Positions 59,144 through 64,000 of a stretch of DNA of 64,000 bases are shown here, one piece after another. Numbering within the stretch: position 1 is the first letter of the stretch; each line of letters begins with the position of its first letter. Position numbers and translations under genes: made by a program. The notes beneath the pieces are model-generated. The model saw only the letters and a program-made list of their open reading frames with translations, did no database searches and had not been told where the DNA came from. The DNA is taken from assembly GCA_021371965.1 (NCBI GenBank), contig JAJFVE010000106.1, positions 28,754-92,753 on the forward strand, read 5' to 3'. Origin of the DNA: Planctomycetaceae bacterium (GTDB taxonomy: Bacteria > Planctomycetota > Phycisphaerae > SM23-33).

Positions 59144-60430
59144 ATGAGAGCTAACGTTTTGGTTGCGCAATCCGGCGGCCCTTCTCCGGTGATCAACGCT
59201 TCGCTGGCGGGCGTGGTCGAGGCGTGCCGCGACTTCCCGACCCGCGTTGGGCGCGTGCTGGCGGGGTGGCACGGCGTCGAGGGCATCCTGCTCGAACAGC
59301 TTATCGACATGGACGCCCAGGATCCCGCGGAGATCTCGCTGCTGCGGCGCACGCCGGCGGCCGGGGCCATCGGCACCTGCCGCTACAAGCTCGGTGCCGG
59401 CGCCGAGGAAGATTTCGAACGCATCGTCCAGGTCATGCGGGCGCATGATATCGGATACTTCTTCTACATCGGCGGCAACGACTCGATGGACACCGCCGCC
59501 AAAGTCGCTAAACTGGCGCACGAACGCGGGCTGGATCTGGTGGCCGTGGGCGTTCCCAAGACCATCGACAACGACGTGGGCGACGACGAGTTCAAGCTCA
59601 TCGACCACACGCCCGGCTACGGCAGCGCCGCGCGGTACTGGGCTCATATCGTTCAGAACACCAACGAAGAGAACCGCGGCATGGCGCCGTCGGAGTGCGT
59701 TTCGGTGCTCCAAGCGATGGGGCGAAAGGCCGGCTTCATCCCGGCCGCGGCCCGCCTGGCCGACCCGAATCGCGAGATGCCCCTGCAGATCTACATGGCC
59801 GAGGCGAAGCACAACCTGGAGTCGCTGGCCGAGAACGTCAACCGCCAGCTTCGCCAGAGCGGACGGTGCATCGTCGTCGTCAGCGAGGGCTTTGACGTCG
59901 GCGCCCTCGGCGAGGCCCGCGACGCCTTCGGGCATATCGAGTACGGCGCGAGCAAGACGACGGCCGCCCAGGTCGTGGCGAATTATCTCAACGAGCACGG
60001 CCTGGCTGCCCGCGGCCAGGCCACGTGGCAGGTGCCGGGCGTCCTGCAGCGGAGCACGTCGATCTTCGCCTCGCGCGTGGACCAGGACGAGGCATACGAA
60101 GTCGGCCGCCACGCCGTCTCGGTGGCGATGAACGAAGGCGGCGGCTACATGGCCACGATCCTGCGCAAGCCCGGCGCAGGCTACAGCGTCTACTACGACA
60201 AAGTGCCGCTGGAGAAGGTAGCAAACTGGGCGCGCCAGATTCCGGCCGCATGGCTGGCCCCCGGCGGCCTGGACGTGACAGACGACTTCGTGCGCTACGC
60301 CCGCCCGCTGATCGGCGAAGACTGGCCCGAGATTCGCATTGAGCAGGGCCTCCAGCGATTCGCCCGCCTGGACGTGAAGTTCATCAAGGGCAAGCTCCTC
60401 GGGTACGTGCCCATACGCTGCCGGAAGTAG
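59144..60430 (+). CDS. pfp: 6-phosphofructokinase, probably pyrophosphate-dependent
   Basis: 428 residues of the PfkA family. GGAGG lies 7 nt before the ATG. The phosphate-donor motif is GGNDS (110-114), in which Asp113 replaces the Gly of ATP-dependent enzymes, and PKTIDND (138-144) has Lys139 in place of Gly: both changes mark PPi-using enzymes. Also visible are QSGGPSPVINA, GFIPAAARLAD, MGRKAG and VPGVLQRSTSIFASRVDQDEA. It catalyses reversible phosphorylation of fructose 6-phosphate in glycolysis. Its length suits the long PPi-PFK group. The first position of GGDDS is Asn here, a variant seen in this group as far as I know. Confidence 0.9.
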   Translation: MRANVLVAQSGGPSPVINASLAGVVEACRDFPTRVGRVLAGWHGVEGILLEQLIDMDAQDPAEISLLRRTPAAGAIGTCRYKLGAGAEEDFERIVQVMRAHDIGYFFYIGGNDSMDTAAKVAKLAHERGLDLVAVGVPKTIDNDVGDDEFKLIDHTPGYGSAARYWAHIVQNTNEENRGMAPSECVSVLQAMGRKAGFIPAAARLADPNREMPLQIYMAEAKHNLESLAENVNRQLRQSGRCIVVVSEGFDVGALGEARDAFGHIEYGASKTTAAQVVANYLNEHGLAARGQATWQVPGVLQRSTSIFASRVDQDEAYEVGRHAVSVAMNEGGGYMATILRKPGAGYSVYYDKVPLEKVANWARQIPAAWLAPGGLDVTDDFVRYARPLIGEDWPEIRIEQGLQRFARLDVKFIKGKLLGYVPIRCRK

Positions 60431-60439
60431 TGACAACGG

Positions 60440-60532
60440 TGCCGTGGCGGGAGGGCGAAGTCCGACAGCCACGATAGCGATGAGGATACGGGATCGTGGC
60501 TGTCGTCGCTGTCGCGACTTCCCGCCACGGCA
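60440..60532. repeat. Long inverted repeat / hairpin between convergent genes
   Basis: The arms (60440-60475 and 60493-60532) pair as TGCCGTGGCGGGA with TCCCGCCACGGCA and GACAGCCACGAT with ATCGTGGCTGTC. It lies between the stops of the phosphofructokinase and PDZ-peptidase genes and may terminate both. Confidence 0.8.
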
Positions 60533-60535
60533 TCC

Positions 60536-61696
60536 TTACGGTTTACCACTTGCCGCCGCGCCGCCGGCGGTTCCCATCGGTTGCAGGATCGTGATCGATT
60601 CATTGTTGCGGAGGATCTGGATGGTGACGGTCTTGAGCTCGCCGGTGGCGCGGATGGCGGCGGCGAGCTCGGCGGTTTTTCGGACGGGTTTATCGCTGTA
60701 GGCCGTGATCACGTCGCCGACTCTGAGGCGACCGGCCTGCGCGGCGGCGCCCTGGGGCAGCATCGAGATGATCTTCACCCCGCGCGTATCGTCGTTCATC
60801 TGGATGCCCAGCCGCCCGCGGTAATCGTGCCTCAGGCCCGCGGGCACTTCGACCCTGGCGGCCCAAGACTTCCACGTCCGGTCGAGGCCTTCAATCGCCT
60901 GGCCGAGCACTCGTTCCATAGCGACCTGCCCGGTGGGGTCCTGGGCAAAGCCCTCTTTGTACGTGGCGTACCACGCGTCGAGCTGGCCGCGCTGGTAGAG
61001 GTAGAACATCACGTAGCGGGCCTGCGAGTATGTCAGCGATGGGTCCTTCATGAACAGCTTGTCGTCGCATCCCAGCAGCCATTTCAGCGGCGGGCAGCTC
61101 CCGGTGTGAATCGCCCGTTGCACGACGCCCAGGCGCGGATCGGCCACGGGCTTGAGGCCCTCGGGCGTAATCTCGGCGGCCTCGAATAGCGTCGCCAGCC
61201 CTTCGGTGATCCAGATCGGGTGGAGCTGGTTGGCGGCGGCCTGGTCGGCATGGTGCAGCGCATGGGTGTACTCGTGCAGAAGCGTTCGGCCGCGGTCGAT
61301 GCTGATCAGCGTTCGCGACGCGGGGTGGTAGAACCCGACGGCGTTGGCCTTGGGGGCGAGTTTGCGGTAGTGCTCGACGCTTGGCAGGATGACGGTGACA
61401 TACCAGGGCAGCGGCTCTTTGAAGAGCGTCTTTCGCTGGGCGTCGGTGAAGTCGGCCAGCAGCGACATGGTGTCGTCGAGGTTCTGCTTGTCCAGCGCGC
61501 TGATGTAGATGAGCCGTCGGTCGCGGTCGATGTGCGAGACGTAGCCTTGCCCGAACTCTTTGAGGCGAGCGGCCGCGATGGCGTCGGGATCTTCGGCACG
61601 AGCGGGGGCGGCGGTGTCGGCCGTCGCTCGGGGCAGCGCGGCCGTGAAGGCGATGACGGCGGCGATTGCAGCCAGGAATGTTCGGCGGCGAGGCAT
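60536..61696 (-). CDS. Secreted HExxH metallopeptidase-like protein with PDZ domain
   Basis: 386 residues from ATG 61696 (GGAG about 9 nt upstream). The signal peptide is RRRTFLAAIAAVIAFTAALPRATA. The central part has LLHEYTHALHH, an HExxH zinc motif (H141, E142, H145), followed by IWITEGLATLFEA, where Glu is the usual third ligand in the gluzincin/DUF1570-like pattern. The C-terminal 85 residues are a PDZ domain (LGIQMNDDTRGVKIISMLPQGAAAQAGRLRVGDVITAY). It is likely a periplasmic peptidase; the substrate is unknown. Confidence 0.85.
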   Translation of the reverse strand: MPRRRTFLAAIAAVIAFTAALPRATADTAAPARAEDPDAIAAARLKEFGQGYVSHIDRDRRLIYISALDKQNLDDTMSLLADFTDAQRKTLFKEPLPWYVTVILPSVEHYRKLAPKANAVGFYHPASRTLISIDRGRTLLHEYTHALHHADQAAANQLHPIWITEGLATLFEAAEITPEGLKPVADPRLGVVQRAIHTGSCPPLKWLLGCDDKLFMKDPSLTYSQARYVMFYLYQRGQLDAWYATYKEGFAQDPTGQVAMERVLGQAIEGLDRTWKSWAARVEVPAGLRHDYRGRLGIQMNDDTRGVKIISMLPQGAAAQAGRLRVGDVITAYSDKPVRKTAELAAAIRATGELKTVTIQILRNNESITILQPMGTAGGAAASGKP

Positions 61697-61785
61697 TGGC
61701 AAAGGCTCCCACAAGCGGCGCACATCGGAGGCGCTACCAAGACTATCGGCTGGAGTCGGGGCGGGATTCAGTTGCGGCCGGGCGG

Positions 61786-62502
61786 CTATTTCACGTCCAG
61801 GCGGATGAGGTCGGGCAGTTCGCTCTCGATGGCCAGGAGGTCGTTGATGCGGGTGCTGGCGGCCATGGATACGCGCATATGAACGGTCTGCTTGAGGGCC
61901 TTGTGGTCGCGGTCGATCTGCACATAGCTGACCTTCACGTGCCGCGATTCGAGCAGCGACTGGATTCGGCCGATGGGGTTATCGACAGACAGGCCGATCG
62001 TCACGCTGATGTTCATCGAGCGGCGCGATGGGATGTACTTCTCCAGCCGGTCCAGCACCAGCAGCGCGAACAGCACCAGCAGCGTGGAATACAGAGCGAC
62101 GCTATACATCCCGAACCCGCACGCCAGACCCAGGGCGGCCGTACACCACAGGCTCGCGGCCGTGGTCATCCCGCGGATGTGCATGCGGTCCTGGATCATC
62201 GCCCCCGCGCCGAGAAACCCGATGCCGCCCATGACGCCGTAGGCCATGCGGGCCGGATCGACGCGCAGCGTGCTGTCGGCAGTGGGGAACTTGAACACCT
62301 CGCCAAAATGCAGGCTGACGACCATCGCCAGCGCCGAGCCGAATGCCACCAGCAACTGCGTGCGAAACCCGGCGCTGCGACCATGGTGCTGACGCTCCGC
62401 CCCGATCACCGCCCCCATGACGGCAGCGGCGCCCAAACGCAGCAGGTACTGCACGGCAGGATCGAGCCCGGTGTCTGAAAGATGTAGAAGGTCCATATCC
62501 AT
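61786..62502 (-). CDS. MgtC/SapB family membrane protein
   Basis: 238 residues. The N-terminal membrane domain has LLRLGAAAVMGAVIGAERQHHGRSAGFRTQLLVAFGSAL, ARMAYGVMGGIGFLGAGAMIQDR and GMTTAASLWCTAALGLACGFG, all typical MgtC/SapB text. The C-terminal domain (about 145-238) has an ACT-like beta-alpha pattern (MNISVTIGLSVDNPIGRIQSLLES). MgtC proteins act in low-Mg survival and modulate ATP synthase in pathogens; in free-living bacteria the role is open. Confidence 0.92.
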   Translation of the reverse strand: MDMDLLHLSDTGLDPAVQYLLRLGAAAVMGAVIGAERQHHGRSAGFRTQLLVAFGSALAMVVSLHFGEVFKFPTADSTLRVDPARMAYGVMGGIGFLGAGAMIQDRMHIRGMTTAASLWCTAALGLACGFGMYSVALYSTLLVLFALLVLDRLEKYIPSRRSMNISVTIGLSVDNPIGRIQSLLESRHVKVSYVQIDRDHKALKQTVHMRVSMAASTRINDLLAIESELPDLIRLDVK

Positions 62503-62535
62503 TATCTATCGGCACGGTCAGCGGGAGGGGTTACA

Positions 62536-62671
62536 AAACAAATCCGAAATCCGAAGCACGAAATCCGAAACAAAAAGCAAACAGGAGCGAAAGGGATAGA
62601 ACAAAGACGAAGAGATTCTCTGTTTGTTGTCTTTGTTTCTCGCTTCAGTGTTTGGGATTTGTTGTTTCGGA
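62536..62671. repeat. Imperfect inverted repeat of ATCCGAAA words
   Basis: The left part contains AATCCGAAATCCGAAG, GAAATCCGAAAC and GAACAAAGACGAAGAGA; the right part contains TCTCTG, GTCTTTGTTTCTCGCTTC and GTTGTTTCGGAT, roughly complementary. It is AT-richer than its surroundings and fills the gap between the UROD-like and mgtC-like genes. Confidence 0.78.
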
Positions 62672-62680
62672 TCTATCCCG

Positions 62681-63718
62681 CTATCGCCCGACCCAGTACG
62701 TGCGGTATTTCTCCAGGGCGGTACACAGGGCCTCGACGTTGGCGATGGGGGTGGGGTGGTAGAGGCCGACGATGAACTCCAGGCCGCCGGCGGGGCTGCC
62801 GAGTTTCATGACCTCTTCCTTGATCAGTTCGTGCACATCGGCCGGCGAGCCGTAGGGCAGCACGCTCTGGCGGTCGATGTCGCACTGGATGCACACACGG
62901 CCCTTGAAGACCTTGGCGAGGTTGTCGATCCCGTTGACCAGGTCCTGCGGGTTGACCATGCTGATTCCGCAGGCCAGCAAGTCCTCGGCGATATCCATGA
63001 TGTAGCCATCGGTGTGCATGTACACATGAGCGCCACTCTTGCGGGCGGGCAGGAACAGCCGCTTGTATGTCGGCATCAGGTAGCGGCGGAAATACTTGGG
63101 CCCCAGCATGTGCGCCCGCTGCGTGCCCTGGTCGTCGGCCGCGCTGACCAGATCGACCCCGGCCGCGATGTTCGGGGCGGCGACAGCTTCCCAGTACGAG
63201 GCGATGATCTCGATCAACTCGTCGAGGCGCGGCTCTTCGGTGGCCACGTCCATCATGAAATTCTCAAATCCGCGCAGGTAGTAGAGCTGCATGAAGAAGA
63301 ACCCGTGCGGGCCCAGGCCGCAGCCGGTCAGGTCACCCTTGACCTTGGCCTCGGCGAGGCGTTTGCGGTCTTCGTCGGTGAAGGCCGGCGGCTTGGGGGC
63401 GGTCTTCTTCCACTCGTCGAAGGCGTCCCAGCTCGCCAGCGGGTGTTCGATCACCTGCCCGTCGAGGCCGCCCAGCTCATAGCGCCACTTGCAGCCCCAC
63501 ATGTCGATGCGGTCAGGGGTTTGCTTGCCATACTCCTTGAACGGGGTTTGCCCCTTCTTAAAGTTCGGCCACAGCACCGGGTGGCGCAGACAGAGATCCT
63601 CAAGTTCCTCGCCCATGTGGTACCAGAGATTGCCCGAGATATAGACCCCCATGGGGATCCATTCGTGGCCCTGCATCGAAGCATTGCGAAGAAAATTCTC
63701 GCGGTGGGTCAGTGGCAT
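62681..63718 (-). CDS. Uroporphyrinogen-decarboxylase (URO-D) family-like protein
   Basis: 345 residues from ATG 63718 (AAGGA 6 nt upstream). The C-terminal two thirds follow the URO-D barrel: VAAPNIAAGVDLVSAADDQGTQRAHMLGPKYFRRYLMP, VYMHTDGYIMDIAEDLLACG, MVNPQDLVNGIDNLAKVFKG and a final SPAGGLEFIVGLYHPTPIANVEAL. The heme-enzyme N-terminal motif is missing, replaced by a tryptophan-rich segment (YISGNLWYHMG, IDMWGCKWRYE). It follows the sugar isomerase gene on the same strand (11-nt gap), so it may act in sugar or methyl-group metabolism rather than heme synthesis. Confidence 0.82.
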   Translation of the reverse strand: MPLTHRENFLRNASMQGHEWIPMGVYISGNLWYHMGEELEDLCLRHPVLWPNFKKGQTPFKEYGKQTPDRIDMWGCKWRYELGGLDGQVIEHPLASWDAFDEWKKTAPKPPAFTDEDRKRLAEAKVKGDLTGCGLGPHGFFFMQLYYLRGFENFMMDVATEEPRLDELIEIIASYWEAVAAPNIAAGVDLVSAADDQGTQRAHMLGPKYFRRYLMPTYKRLFLPARKSGAHVYMHTDGYIMDIAEDLLACGISMVNPQDLVNGIDNLAKVFKGRVCIQCDIDRQSVLPYGSPADVHELIKEEVMKLGSPAGGLEFIVGLYHPTPIANVEALCTALEKYRTYWVGR

Positions 63719-63729
63719 CTTAGATCCTT

Positions 63730-63999
63730 CTAGAGTGTTCGCAGGAACTTGACGGCCTTGACGATGTCGGCTGCGGGGTCCTCGCCGACTTCGCGCTCGA
63801 TCGTCAGGAAGCCGTCGTAGCCGATGGCGTCCAGGGCTGCGATGTACTTGGGAAAATCTACGCCGCCCTCGCCCAGGGGCACTTCCTTGAGCACGCCCTT
63901 GAGCCCGTCCTTGGCGTGCGTGTGGGCGATGTACTTCTTGCCCAGGGCGGCCACGCCGCTGATGGGGTCGAATCCGAACATGCACAGGTTGGCCGGGTC
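63730..63999 (-). CDS. Sugar phosphate isomerase/epimerase-like protein (5' part outside window)
   Basis: Only the last 89 residues are present; the frame is open to the right edge (DPANLCMFGFDPISGVAALG). KYIAHTHAKDG holds the conserved HTHxKD metal/substrate motif of the TIM-barrel isomerase/epimerase family, and GYDGFLTIEREVGEDP holds the terminal acidic ligand. It is upstream of, and probably cotranscribed with, the UROD-like gene. Confidence 0.85.
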   Translation of the reverse strand, partial: DPANLCMFGFDPISGVAALGKKYIAHTHAKDGLKGVLKEVPLGEGGVDFPKYIAALDAIGYDGFLTIEREVGEDPAADIVKAVKFLRTL

Positions 64000-64000
64000 G

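Overview
This 64-kb window is a GC-rich bacterial chromosome segment with about 50 protein-coding genes, no rRNA or tRNA genes that I could recognise, no CRISPR array and no phage module. The gene content points to the phylum Planctomycetota, probably a Phycisphaerae-like member (inference). The clues are an ECF-like sigma factor next to a very large zinc-ribbon Ser/Thr kinase, an FTLVELLVV-type prepilin-like protein, a PEP-CTERM protein, a PQQ-propeller/malectin giant, a GYF-domain membrane protein, LptF/LptG, and a PPi-type phosphofructokinase.

Layout. 1-9.1 kb (+): a carbohydrate-processing group with a partial beta-helix protein, a PQQ-propeller/malectin secreted protein, a five-bladed-propeller glycosidase, a 690-aa unknown protein with a likely alpha/alpha-toroid end, and an AGE-family sugar epimerase. 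9.3-10.1 kb: a Cys-cluster protein. 10.3-14.1 kb (-): a sugar/sugar-acid catabolic group (TIM-barrel isomerase, FAH hydrolase, ThuA-like, Gfo/Idh/MocA). 14.2-21.5 kb: GYF membrane protein, prepilin-like protein, MFS transporter, CYTH enzyme, dnaN, and a uroporphyrinogen-decarboxylase-like protein. 21.6-28 kb: sigma factor plus kinase with ankyrin repeats. 28-31 kb (-): mutL and a lipoprotein hydrolase. 31.2-35.5 kb (+): thioredoxin-like protein, Fur-family regulator and two tandem paralogous sensor kinases. 35.5-38.1 kb (-): small membrane proteins and a metzincin-TPR protein. 38.3-45 kb: small secreted protein, AI-2E-family permease, GH13 enzyme, iron-sulfur flavoprotein, CaCA exchanger and hemerythrin lipoprotein. 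45.3-48 kb: sigma54-promoted PEP-CTERM metallophosphoesterase. 48-57.7 kb (-): methyltransferase, RidA, scpA, lptG, lptF, rsmE, hisB, a four-helix-bundle (S23/IVP) gene, hisC, hisD. 57.8-64 kb: DUF962-like protein, MlaE permease, phosphofructokinase, PDZ peptidase, MgtC, a second UROD-like protein and a partial sugar isomerase.

The most unusual aspect is the punctuation between genes. Several different families of short palindromic or word-like repeats sit in the gaps, and they often enter coding sequence. They supply the stop codons of at least seven genes (FAH hydrolase, sugar isomerase, CYTH, hisD, hisC, S23, DUF962-like) and ribosome-binding-like AGGA for hisB and hisC. One is inserted in frame in the activation loop of the Ser/Thr kinase, and another encodes part of the ScpA C-terminus. 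The S23 gene lies inside a pair of inverted repeats in the middle of the his operon and looks like a small mobile cassette.

A second theme is transcription-start architecture. At least six genes (the Cys-cluster protein, CYTH, the sigma factor, mutL, a membrane protein at 38144 and mlaE) have a -10 box ending only 6-10 nt before the start codon, four of them with a well-spaced -35 box. This suggests that leaderless mRNAs are common here. A near-perfect -24/-12 sigma54 promoter precedes the PEP-CTERM gene. All functional assignments rest on motifs and general family knowledge; no database search was run.
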